Source: Beverwykella pulmonaria
Taxonomy: Eukaryota > Ascomycota > Dothideomycetes > Pleosporales > Melanommataceae
Direction: 5' to 3'
Length of the DNA stretch: 64,000 nt
NCBI GenBank assembly: GCA_001599595.1
Contig: BCHH01000001.1
Coordinates: forward strand, 664,305-728,304
The notes under the pieces are model-generated. The model searched no databases. It had not been told where the DNA came from and saw only the letters and a list, made by a program, of their open reading frames with translations. Each line of letters opens with the position of its first letter. Positions within the stretch are counted from its first letter, which is position 1. This document shows, piece by piece, positions 1-9,929 of this stretch. The translations under genes were made by a program, and so were the position numbers.

Positions 1-1122
1 CCTTCGATCTCAACGGCTGGTTTTCAACCTCTTCTCGCTGTGGGCGGAGGCGCGTTATCATGGGTTTCGCCCCCCCTTCCACAGGAGGTTGTGGATATTT
101 ATAGCAATTCCTTTTTCACCGCCACCATCTTAGCCTTTACCAACGCCTCATGCAGCGAGAGCCCCCGATTCCAGGCATGCTCCAATGACATCACTACGAG
201 CATATCGCCTCGCATGCGTCCGATTGCAGTCTCGTGTATATTTTACGCATGTGTTCAAAGCTTCCAAGGCCAGGTCCTGGACGGACAGTTCAACGAGTCC
301 CTCGTCTCAAGCACCCCAATGCTTCCGGCTGTAGATGCGGGCCAGGTCGATGCGGGAGGTTATCTGAGGAATTTCACTGCGGTCCAGAGCCCGTGTGCCG
401 TGGACGGCCAGCTGTACGACATCGCAAACTTCTCTGCAGTGCCGAGGACCCATGCCTCCAAGGCCGTCACCATCAATGGCACCAATATCACAGCCCCCTA
501 CGAATGTATCTATTCCTTCGATGGTATCTCCGCTCAAGCCTTTTCTACTTTCTTCTCCGAAACTCTACTCACTGGCGGGTGCGGTAACCCACCAAGCGCG
601 GGCCGCGGTATCGACTGTTCTCCGGCCTTTTGGCTGGACCCACTCTGGGCTGGCGGGGGAGCGAACCTGTCTAGCATTAGCCAGATCATGGGAAATTTAT
701 CTACGGCAGTCACGAACTGGCTGAGAAAAAAAGGCTTCAGTCAGTACGTCGAGGCTTCGGGAGACCCGAGGGTGGGAAGGGCGACGGGAATCGTCATAAA
801 CACGACAGTCTGCACTAAATTCGACTGGTATTGGCTTCTCCTACCGGCCGGGCTCCTGGCGGCGAGCCTGGCACTGCTAGCCATGATGGTAGCCTCAAAC
901 TACAAGGATCGGAAGCAACCGGTCTGGAAGTCGTCGCTGCTGCCGCTCCTATTCCACGGCTTTATTGAACCTGTCCAGAGTATCCGCCCGTTGAATGAAG
1001 ACGAGCTGAAGAGCAGCGCGAAGGACTTGGAAGTTCGCTTCCGGAGTGATGGGGGACTAGTCGGGTTTGAAAGTACTTGTACTTCCACTGTAGCGATGGC
1101 CCCGCAGCAGAAGACGGGCTAG
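1..1122 (+). CDS. DUF3176-like fungal membrane protein, 3' part
   Basis: The frame is open from the first base, so the gene begins left of the window; the apparent start near base 40 is a GTG inside the frame, not a true start. About 373 codons are visible, ending in TAG at 1120-1122. The visible part is a Cys-containing, Asn-rich region with several N-glycosylation-type sites (NGT, NLS, NTT), then one strong hydrophobic segment encoded near 820-900 (WYWLLLPAGLLAASLALLAM), then a basic stretch and a soluble tail. This order of a long extracytoplasmic region, a last transmembrane helix starting FDWYWLLLP and a short tail is typical of the fungal DUF3176 family, whose function is unknown. The family call is from memory of the C-terminal pattern. 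A Tc1-type transposon sits 12 bases after the stop. Confidence 0.65.
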   Translation, partial: PSISTAGFQPLLAVGGGALSWVSPPLPQEVVDIYSNSFFTATILAFTNASCSESPRFQACSNDITTSISPRMRPIAVSCIFYACVQSFQGQVLDGQFNESLVSSTPMLPAVDAGQVDAGGYLRNFTAVQSPCAVDGQLYDIANFSAVPRTHASKAVTINGTNITAPYECIYSFDGISAQAFSTFFSETLLTGGCGNPPSAGRGIDCSPAFWLDPLWAGGGANLSSISQIMGNLSTAVTNWLRKKGFSQYVEASGDPRVGRATGIVINTTVCTKFDWYWLLLPAGLLAASLALLAMMVASNYKDRKQPVWKSSLLPLLFHGFIEPVQSIRPLNEDELKSSAKDLEVRFRSDGGLVGFESTCTSTVAMAPQQKTG

Positions 1123-1134
1123 TAGTTCTCCATA

Positions 1135-1168
1135 CAAGCCCCCCTCATGAGTGGGTTTGTAGCGTCGC
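1135..1168 (+). repeat. Left terminal inverted repeat of the Tc1 element
   Basis: This 34-nt repeat pairs with 2414-2446. The two differ by one extra C in the C-run and one T/C change in the middle. Both outer ends are CAAGCCCC next to TA. Confidence 0.93.
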
Positions 1169-1278
1169 TTACAAATGAAGCTTCTGGAAAAAATACATAG
1201 GTTTATATAAGGTTCTAATACACAGCCAAGGTATTTTTTCCATCACCGTCATCTACTCACCACTTCCCACCCACCACT

Positions 1279-2313
1279 ATGCCAAAGACACCAAATCGTC
1301 GAGTATCCTACAAGGAGCGCGTGCAAATTCATACACTAGCTGAAATTGGATGGACTCAGACAGCAATCGCCCAGAAGCTAGGGATCTCACAACAGACTAT
1401 TTCTAATTGTTTTCGCACGCTCGGTACTCCTACAAAACCACAAGGTAGAAGGCCTCTCTTAGATACACCTACTTGCCAGCTTCTGGTTCGCCATGCAACT
1501 GAAAACGCCAAACAAAGACAAAAAACTTAAGAGGAGATTGCCCATAAGCTTGGTATTAATGTCTGTCGGCGTACGCTCATCAAGGCCTTTAAGAAGGAGC
1601 TTTACCACTGGCGGAAGGCAACAGAGAAGCCTCTGCTCACGCTACAGCATATGGAGGATCAAGTACTATAGGCGCGAGAGCACCTTAATTGGACGGACGA
1701 GCAGTGGGCAGGCGTTGGCTGGAGTGATGAGATGTCAGTACGTGTGAGCCATGGCCAGGTCTACGTTACTCAGAAGGCTGAGGAGAAATTCCTGCCAGCC
1801 TGCTGCGTCCCGAAGTTTAAGGAATACTCATCCTCTATGGTTTGGTCTATTGTCTCTTTTAATATAAAAGGTCCTCTAGTCTTATTTGAGAAAGAGTGGT
1901 GTACAAACAAGAAGAAGACTATCAACTCAGCAGTCTACATTCAACACATACTGCCCTTTGTTAGCGCCTTCCAAGAGCAATATAAGGAGCTTACCGGCAG
2001 GCAGCTTATATATATGGAAGATAACGCCTCTATACAAACCTTAAAAGCGACAGAGGCTGCAGAGAGAGCCATGGGGATTAAGAAGATGTGGTGGCCGGCC
2101 AACTCACCAGATCTCAATCCTATTGAGAACGTTTGGCGGCTGCTAAAGTACAGGGTAGAGAAGCGCTTTCCACATACTAAGGAGGATGTGAGACAGTATC
2201 TACAGGAGGAGTGGGAGAAGATTCAGATAACTGAGTATCAGAAGTATACTACCTCAATGAGAGAGCGCTGCCAGGCAGTTATCCAGGCAGGTGGCGGGCA
2301 CACAAAGTGGTAG
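1279..2313 (+). pseudogene. Tc1-type transposase with two in-frame stops
   Basis: One reading frame runs from ATG 1279 to TAG 2311-2313, about 345 codons, which is the usual size for a Tc1 transposase. It is interrupted by TAA at 1528-1530 and TAG at 1669-1671, with no frameshift. The N-terminal part has a helix-turn-helix (WTQTAIAQKLGISQQTIS). The catalytic residues are recognisable: Asp in GWSDEMSV, Asp in YMEDNAS, and Glu in SPDLNPIENVW, with 34 residues between the last two (DD34E). Each stop differs by one C-to-T change from a Gln codon in a CpA context, which fits repeat-induced point mutation but could also be ordinary decay. Without readthrough only fragments would be made. Confidence 0.9.
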
Positions 2314-2413
2314 TACTGGATGACTACTTGATGACTACTTGATGACTGTTGGTATGTAATTTATATATAAAATAACATTTCTTCGCCACTTGCTCGCTCG
2401 GACCACCGCCACT

Positions 2414-2446
2414 GCGACGCTACAAACCCGCTCATGAGGGGGCTTG
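2414..2446 (-). repeat. Right terminal inverted repeat of the Tc1 element
   Basis: This is the reverse complement of the left repeat with one base deletion and one substitution. The outer end at 2446 abuts the TA duplication at 2447-2448. Confidence 0.93.
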
Positions 2447-2448
2447 TA

Positions 2449-2735
2449 TGTGAGGTGAGGCTCAGGAGGTTACATCATCCCTTTGCCGCCAAGCATCGCT
2501 AGTGTCTCATGTGATCGCCACGTGATTACGACATCACCACGTGATCATCGCGTTCTATATATATTCCAACATAAGAAAAATTTATGATCCTAAAACTATA
2601 GATTCGTCTCGTGACAGGGTGCGTCTCGGGACGCAGGGACAGACGTTACAATGAAGCAAATAGACTGACTTGTATGAGTTAACCCCGCATTTGTTTGTGA
2701 TAAGGACATTGCTGGGCCAAGCAAGTAGACCTCTC
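2449..2735. other. Repeat-like intergenic DNA between transposon and LTR
   Basis: No gene is seen. The stretch is AT-rich in places, has two CACGTG palindromes (near 2519 and 2538), a TATATATA run and a segment ending GACGTTACA (2642-2650). It may be remains of another LTR, but no matching start or target duplication was found. Confidence 0.4.
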
Positions 2736-2830
2736 TGTTATACGAGGTGAACACTTACTGGGTCCGGTCCGTACTAAGGCGGTGCGTAAGCGTAGGTGTC
2801 GTAGGATTATTCTGTGAGGTTCGAAGACGA

Positions 2831-2928
2831 NNNNNNNNNNNNNNNNNNNNNNNNNNNNNNNNNNNNNNNNNNNNNNNNNNNNNNNNNNNNNNNNNNNNNN
2901 NNNNNNNNNNNNNNNNNNNNNNNNNNNN
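2831..2928. other. Assembly gap (98 N)
   Basis: Ninety-eight undetermined bases lie inside the LTR. The true missing length is unknown. A repeat is the likely cause of the break. Confidence 0.99.
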
Positions 2929-3031
2929 TCTGGGTAAGAGACGAGTGAAGTTATTTGAGTTGACTACAAAGAGCAAACATAACATAGGAAACTGCCTTCC
3001 TTATATATTTCCTCTTTGCCCATAGAATCCT

Positions 3032-3199
3032 GAGTCTCCCATCCCTTGGCGGGATATCGGGGATCCTCCAATTCTCCCGAGTCTCCCATCCCTTGGCGGG
3101 ATATTGAGGATCCTCCAATTCTCCCGAGTTTCCCCTTCCTTGGCGGGATATCGAGGATCCTTCGATTCTCCCGAGTTTCCTGTGTCTTGGCGGGATATC
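3032..3199. repeat. 47-bp tandem repeat, about 3.6 copies
   Basis: Copies start at 3032, 3079, 3126 and 3173 (the last partial). Each carries CTTGGCGGGATAT, and the complete copies also have GATCCT, TTCTCCCGAG and a diverged centre. The period is exactly 47, not a multiple of three, so it is not a coding repeat. It lies inside the LTR. Confidence 0.93.
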
Positions 3200-3345
3200 T
3201 TCTGTCACGTGCCTCGCTTACCTGCGCGAATCCTCGCTGTTCTTTTGTGCTGCGCCCGTTGACAGGGTTTTGTTTGTTCGTTGGCGGGGTTGGTTCCTCA
3301 TCTGCAGCCCGCATCTGTGCAACTTCTTTGAACCGTAACACTCTC

Positions 3346-4154
3346 CTTCCCTTCACCCACCCCGTTCTCCCGTCTGATGCAGCTTCCACACCCACTGAAC
3401 CCCCGCAAGCACGGATATTCAAGGAGCTAACATTTCAGAAATTGTCCAATTCCCCTCACATCACCAGTTGAAAACGCTCCCTATTAGGGGGATGCGGGAA
3501 GAGGTGAGGAAGACCTACCCTTGATAAATTTAGAACGCACTGGGAATTTTATCAATAGTACGTCAACGTCCTTAGAGGCTGACGATCAATTCTTTTTGTC
3601 TCCCGCGAAAGCGGCGGCTGGCCCGTGCGCGCGCCTTGCCCGATGCGGGGGTCGCGGTTTCCTGATGCAGGCTCGCCGTCTGGTCGTTTACTGTGTTTTA
3701 GATTTGAATACAATATAAACTTCACTTTTAAAGGGTCTATTTAACCTATAGATATTATTTATGTTCTATACTTATTGATAGAGAAGGGGAGAATAAGAAC
3801 TGTTGATTTCAGCTCGTATTAATGCATGCGCTGCTGCAATTTGCAGAGCCGGCTCGCTGCCAATCCAAGTACCTAGGCACAACCATCTGTAATTAGAGCT
3901 AAAATTTTAAGCTCGTGTCTATTGTACACCTGAAGACGTGATTGCATTGCTTAATTAGCTTGATTCATTCTCTAAGAATCGGATGACATCCTTTCAAACG
4001 CCGGCCTTTCAAAAGCTTTCAGCCTAACATCGGTTTGCCGATCAAATCCTTATCGATAACCTTAAATCTCCGTTTGAAAAGTTTCCGACACGGCTCAGCG
4101 AGCGCACACTTCAACGCAAACCACCAACGCTTCATAGCCACCACATCGCTCACC
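3346..4154. other. Intergenic DNA, RRP1 upstream region
   Basis: No gene is supported. A short imperfect inverted repeat (TTGATAAATT paired with AATTTTATCAA) lies at 3521-3555. The last 150 bases are pyrimidine-rich and lead to the CACCATGG start of the next gene. Confidence 0.5.
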
Positions 4155-5020
4155 ATGGCGTCCGAGACACAAAACAGCCCTTTTATCAAGAGCCTCGCAT
4201 CGAGCGGTACAACCTGTCGTGCCTCCGGGATCGTAGGCACAGTCGCTGATTATGAAGTGCAGACAAGGAAACCCGCGACCAGGCGCTCGACTCGCTTCGC
4301 ACATTCCTCAGCAGCCGGTCACAAATCTCAGAACTCGATCTTTTGAAGCTGTGGAAGGGACTTTTTTACTGTATGGCATCCCCAACTCCTCAAATCCTCC
4401 TTGCAAGTCGAGAGCCGTCGGGGAAAACCGTATGCTAAGAAAGGCAAATAGGTCTATGGATGCAAGACAAACCCGCGCACCAGCAACGCCTCTCCCGCGA
4501 CCTCGCCTCACTCGTCGAAACCCTGCACGCGGACGTCGTCTTGCCCTTCCTCTCTGCGTTCTGGAATACCATGGCGCGTGAATGGGGGAATATCGAGGCG
4601 CTGCGCATGGATAAATATCTTTTTCTCATTCGGCAGTATCTCAACGCCTCATTTCGATATCTCGCGCGGAAGGATTGGGTAGACACGGAGAGAATCGAGA
4701 GTTATATGACGATACTGAGCGAGACGCCGCTGAATCCGAGGGATGTCAAGGTGCCAAATGGACTGAGATACCATGTGCTGGATATTTATATGGATGAGTT
4801 GGAGAAGGTGGGGTGTGAGAAATGTGACGCAGAGACGTTGGAGATGTTGCTGGAGCCGGTGGGAAGGCTACAGAAGGAGAGTAGGGATAAGGCTGTGAGG
4901 AAGGCGGCGGGAGAAACGCTGGGGGATGAGCGGTTGGTGGTGTGGAGGGGGGAAGAGGTCAGGGATATGGAGATGGGGGAGGGGGGTGAAGACGATGAGT
5001 GGGGCGGTATTGAGGATTAG
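4155..5020 (+). CDS. RRP1: Ribosomal RNA processing protein 1 (Nop52 family)
   Basis: Exons 4155-4206, 4263-4370 and 4452-5020 give 242 residues. The start ATG is in CACCATGGCG. RRP1/Nop52 proteins act in the nucleolus in 27S pre-rRNA processing to 25S/28S and 5.8S rRNA. The sequence shows the Nop52 core: near residue 50 WKGLFYCLWMQDKP (spanning the second splice), then [18 protein letters not shown], then [13 protein letters not shown], then [17 protein letters not shown]. The C-terminus is short and acidic ([13 protein letters not shown]) and lacks the long basic tail of animal homologues; fungal members are generally short. It is convergent with TRM8, stops about 210 bases apart. Confidence 0.9.
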
Positions 5021-5230
5021 CGTATTGGAGAAGGTGAGGCAACTGGAGTCATTTTAAGCGTGGCGTTTGGCGGGTGCATATAAGCTTCCCGAACATTGGA
5101 AAAGTTTTGATACCTTGACTTCACATAGTCTATATAGATCCATTACCACTTAACCCATGACTATGGTTCGTAAATGCGTGCCTCGACCTGATCATGGACT
5201 TAGCTATGACACCGTCTCTCAAACAGCCAC

Positions 5231-6217
<987 letters not shown>

Positions 6218-6653
6218 CGTGGAGCTTCAAATCTTCAAGTCGATGAAGTTTGGCTGGTGGTGCTAGAGATTTGAGGGATGGTTGGATCCCTTAGCGAAGC
6301 GAAATGGTGGAGTCAAGCTTTTCACTAGATCGCCGTCGCCGGGTTGGTCGCAGCCATCTCATCACACGATGCAAAATGTGGAGGAGGCGACCCACACGAT
6401 CAACCATCAATGACGTAGTATGGACATCTGTTACTCAAAAAAGCAACTCTAGACATTACTGGAACCCAAATGCAAATTCAGCCATCGTCGCACACTGCGT
6501 CTTAGGCCGCCCTGTTCCAAGATGGTTGTAACCGAGAGAAGCAATCAAGACTGTACACGAAACCCAAGAGGAAAAGAAGAGTCGGCTCCTGACCCAAAAT
6601 GCTGACCCGTATACCGCGCATCAAAACACATACGTTCCTGTCGTGAGTCGTAA
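6218..6653. other. Intergenic: TRM8 upstream and GID4 3' region
   Basis: Both flanking genes read on the minus strand, so this holds the TRM8 promoter and the GID4 3' untranslated region. No further gene is seen. Confidence 0.5.
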
Positions 6654-7837
6654 TCATCGGAATTCAATTGCGCCCTGACACCCGCGGTCTTCCACGTGCT
6701 CGAGTCGGAGTTTCTGAAATCTGAGCAAGGTTAATAGGGTGTCAAGTGTTACTGGCGCCGGCGAATTGACTTACTTCTCACTCTTTGCATGGAAGTAAAT
6801 GCCCTCAATCCCACCAGATACCTGGTTGAAGCATATGTAATAAAAACCTTCGAAGCTGGCGCCGTTAATTGTCCGGACACGGTGGTCCGGCACGAGGAAG
6901 TACTCTTTCCATCGCATAAATAGGTGCTCCTTCTGCATCCAATCTTTTGTAACCAGCTCTGGGCGTGAAGAGTACTTTGAGAGGGGTTTGTATGCTGGGA
7001 ACCTCGCCCAGTGTTGCCGATCGACCTTCTCATTCGAACCCCATTCTGGGTGTTGAGTGATAAATGTGTACTTGCTGCCAATTATCTCGCCTTCAAAGTA
7101 GGTGGTGAGGCTTGGGTGGTCTTTCGTCAGCCCTATCGACTGTCAGTCAAGTGTTGGCCAGGATGTATGGGCTGGGCGCACCTTTTATACGCAGGTAGCC
7201 ACATAAAAACGACTCCCTCATATCCACATATTTTACCTCCACTTCGACTTCGTATTGTTGGTGGTCTGATGTTTGGTTGCCCTTGAATCGGCTTCCCGGG
7301 CGGAGGAGGGACGAGGAAGAGTTTGGTAAAAACTGCGCTCAATGGTCAGCAACCTCGGCACGCTGCATGAACCCGCGATTGCGATCGCACGGTAGTACTG
7401 ACCCTCTGGCTTAGGAATGGCGATGTCAATGCACTTGGTTGAGGCCACGAGACGGGCGCGGGCGCTGTTGAGGAGAGCGGCGAAGCATGAGTATTCCGCT
7501 GCTGCTGCTCCTCGGCGCCGTCGTCTGTTGCACTTACGGGTGTGGGAATGTCTCTCATTGGGCCATCTACATCTATGTCTGAGCTCTTGGTGTGCGACTC
7601 CGGTGGAGAATGTGCGTCTGCGGGCAATTCTGGCTCTGCCGGGGGAGGTGTTGGCTGCTGTGTTGGGGCACTGAATGCTGTGTCGCCATTATTGTTTGCG
7701 TGGAGCGACTGCTCATCGGACACATCGTGATCGATGTGAATGCGCGACTCGTCTGGCGGACATGTTGCACGGTGGCTCTCGTGCTCGTGCTCGTGCTCCG
7801 CTGGCGGCGATGGCATCGCATCATCGGGAGTGGGCAT
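6654..7837 (-). CDS. GID4: GID-complex substrate receptor Gid4/Vid24
   Basis: Minus-strand exons 7837-7403, 7332-7182, 7132-6775 and 6720-6654 give 336 residues. Gid4 is the exchangeable receptor of the GID/CTLH ubiquitin ligase and binds N-terminal-proline degrons, in yeast of gluconeogenic enzymes such as Fbp1. Residues 1-145 are disordered and rich in Pro, Glu, His and Ser. The Vid24 beta-barrel follows from about 175: SFLCGYLRIKGLT, then TTYFEGEIIG, then RQHWARFPAYKPL, then FMRWKEYFLVPDH, then INGASFEGFYYICF, then GGIEGIYFH. These match the family pocket strands. The predicted protein starts Met-Pro, so Met removal would leave an N-terminal Pro. The gene is head-to-tail with TRM8 and MAGO on the minus strand. 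Confidence 0.94.
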
Positions 7838-8485
7838 GGTCCAGATCAGAGGATGGCAGAAGTCACAGATGAAGAAAAAACTCGAGCAGACATGGAACGA
7901 AGGTGGACACTAAGGGGATAATGCAGAGCGATTAGGGCTTAGGAGGCAGATACGATAGTGCCCATAGTGGGACTGGGATGAATGGGCATTGGTGAAGGTT
8001 TGGCCTGCGAAGGCGTTGCAGCTTGCGCGGGGAAATGCGCTAAGCCTCACGTGCTCTTATCAAGCTAAACTTCTGTTGTACCAACCACCTCTGCAGCTGC
8101 CATCGAGCCTGAATACGCGATGCGCCACATACCCGCCGCTGGCGCACGTAAATTCACAAGGTTCAGCATCAGGCAACGCGCCAAACAACTTCTAAAGTCG
8201 TTCGATCGAAGAATTGCTTACAGTCTTGGCGCTGTTCATGCTGCATGGCATCCTAGATGGTCGCTGACCGCCGTTTGGTGCTGAAAATTTATATTTCTAG
8301 TACTGGTTCACTAGTCCTCAAGACAGAGGTCATTTATTAGCTGACCCTCAACAGAAGCATCTGGAATTCAGAGGCGGCACTGGCCGACTAAGATGTTTTT
8401 CCACGTGTATAGTAATTTGTTCGTGGTTGATTTCCGCGGAAGAAATAATACACCTAACGCCACCCGGAGATGCCCGAATAAAGTT
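7838..8485. other. Intergenic: GID4 upstream and MAGO 3' region
   Basis: No gene is supported. The GID4-proximal 150 bases are the likely leader and promoter. The rest is unremarkable. Confidence 0.5.
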
Positions 8486-9434
8486 CTAGATGGGCTTAAT
8501 CTGCAAGAAGGGACAAGGTAAGCATGTGTTTTATCCAACAAACGACTAGAAAAATTAGGAGAGATAAATGTACCTTGAAGTGTAAGGAGATGAGTGTGAA
8601 CACCAGAGCTTTGAGATCCTGAACGAGATAGTAGAAAACACGCAGACCATCTGGATCTGACGAGTCCTGCACGTCTTGCAGTGAACCGATCTTCGCCGTC
8701 TGCAGATGCGAGTTAGCTTGAATAATATGTACCGCAAGGTTCGCCCCGCTGGCAGTTGCAAAGTGGAATTTGCAGAATTGCATTGATCCTTTTTGTCTTT
8801 CCCCATAGTTGTTGTGGTCATCCGCAATGAATTACTAGTTCCTGGGAAGATATGCTGTTGCTTTGGTCCAGGAGAATGCAATGTAAAAAATGATATTCCA
8901 TACCTCGAAGGATATGTGCTCGCTGCCCATGCGGATTTCCAGCTCTTGACGGCCGTCCTTATTCTTCTGCGGCCACCGTGTATCATCTTCCCTAGAAGAA
9001 GGAATCAGCTATTAGCATCATACGACACGCAGCTCGCTGATGACGTACTTCATGATCTCGCTCTCCTTGACAATACGCTTGATTTCCGCGACCAAGGCAT
9101 GGCTCACGCACACTGAATAGTTAGCAGTAAGTTAGGGTGATTAGGGGACAAGCCTCACTCTCTTTTCGGATCAAAGAGTCGTTTCGGTAATTTGAGTTGT
9201 TCGCATATCGTGCAGATGCGCTGCGGCCATCTCCAAGTACGCGGAAATCGAATTCTAGAATGGAGTCAGCTACTCTAGTATCAAGAAGTGCGAAGAAGCA
9301 ACCAACCCAGAAACTCATGTCCGAATCGTCCTTGATGTCCCGAACTGTAGAGAAGAATCAATTTTGAACCACGTGCTTTGTGGACTAAGTGGTGCTTACT
9401 AATATCGCAGGTAGAATGGCTCGGGAGTGCTCAT
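8486..9434 (-). CDS. mago: Mago nashi, exon junction complex subunit
   Basis: Minus-strand exons 9434-9400, 9344-9307, 9254-9159, 9112-9049, 8991-8904, 8699-8574 and 8500-8486 give 153 residues. Mago pairs with Y14/RBM8A and locks the helicase eIF4A3 onto spliced mRNA. The sequence follows the family along its whole length: [20 protein letters not shown], then [18 protein letters not shown], then [18 protein letters not shown], then HISFETAKIGS, then [20 protein letters not shown], ending HFKIKPI. The gene is intron-dense (six introns in 462 coding bases). The fifth intron is long (204 nt), and the last exon is only 15 nt and encodes IKPI plus the stop. Confidence 0.96.
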
Positions 9435-9929
9435 GGCGACGGGAGGTGCTTTTTGTGGATTAGTGGTATCGTTGGAGGTATGGATTAAAGGTGGTGGAGT
9501 GATATAGCCTGGCGTGCTCCAGCTCTCGAGGCTGTGGTGGTTCAGACACGCAGATTCACGAAGGCGCGCCAGACGACCAGGGGTGGGATTAGCCGAGAGC
9601 GCCAAGGCCCCGTGGACCACTTTCCAAAGCGAACACCTGTGGACTGTGAGGATGCTCAACTGAAGAGCGGTGCAACCTGCAGACCCCCGAAGCCACATCA
9701 CGGCCCACGCCAATTTCTCTCAATACTCAGGACGCACCTGCTCCTAGCTTCCGCCTGCCTGCGCACCAGTCTCACCTCCGAGTCCTCCCTTTTCTACACG
9801 TAGCAGCCCACCTGTTCTGGACACCAGGGGAATTGACGGCGGACGGCCGATTACTGGAGCCCGCAGGCATTGCAGCCAGAGGAAGCTCTTTATTCTTCGA
9901 GCAACGTAGGGATTACCTAGGCCGGCACC
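9435..9929. promoter_or_regulatory. Divergent promoter region MAGO/SEC26
   Basis: The 495 bases between the two head-to-head ATGs must hold both leaders and promoters. No TATA box or other specific element can be assigned by eye. Confidence 0.6.

Larger units (their letters stand above)
1135..2446 (+). mobile_element. Tc1/mariner-type DNA transposon, full length
   Basis: A 1312-bp element is bounded by near-identical terminal inverted repeats (1135-1168 and 2414-2446) that begin CAAGCCCCC, and is flanked on both sides by TA (1133-1134 and 2447-2448), the target duplication made by this superfamily. It encloses one transposase frame of the DD34E type (1279-2313) broken by two stops. A TATATAA box lies at 1204-1210, upstream of the transposase start. 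Both ends are intact, so the element could be mobilised in trans, but its own transposase is not intact. Confidence 0.93.
2736..3340. mobile_element. LTR-retrotransposon LTR (solo or collapsed copy)
   Basis: The unit starts TGTTATACG and ends CCGTAACA, so its terminal TGTTA/TAACA are perfect inverted pentamers with the TG...CA ends usual for LTRs. It is flanked by the same 5 bases, CTCTC, at 2731-2735 and 3341-3345, the target duplication expected of an LTR-element integrase. It contains a TATATATTT box near 3003, a 47-bp tandem repeat and the assembly gap. As assembled it is 605 bp and looks like a solo LTR. The gap could instead hide a whole internal region if the assembler collapsed the two LTRs, so solo status is not certain. 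Orientation is not determined. Confidence 0.75.

Noticed and set aside
2449..2650. A possible second LTR reading on the minus strand (TGTTGGAATATATAT at 2571, GACGTTACA at 2650)
   Set aside because: The two candidate ends do not define one unit and no target duplication was found.
2747..3025. Open frame running across the N gap
   Set aside because: It exists only because unknown bases contain no stops.
2951..3422. Repetitive protein-like frames (SRQG...GELEDP) on the minus strand
   Set aside because: They are translations of the 47-bp non-coding tandem repeat, whose period shifts the frame each copy.
3521..3555. Hairpin TTGATAAATT/AATTTTATCAA as a possible MITE or terminator
   Set aside because: It is short and imperfect, without target duplications or a gene to terminate.
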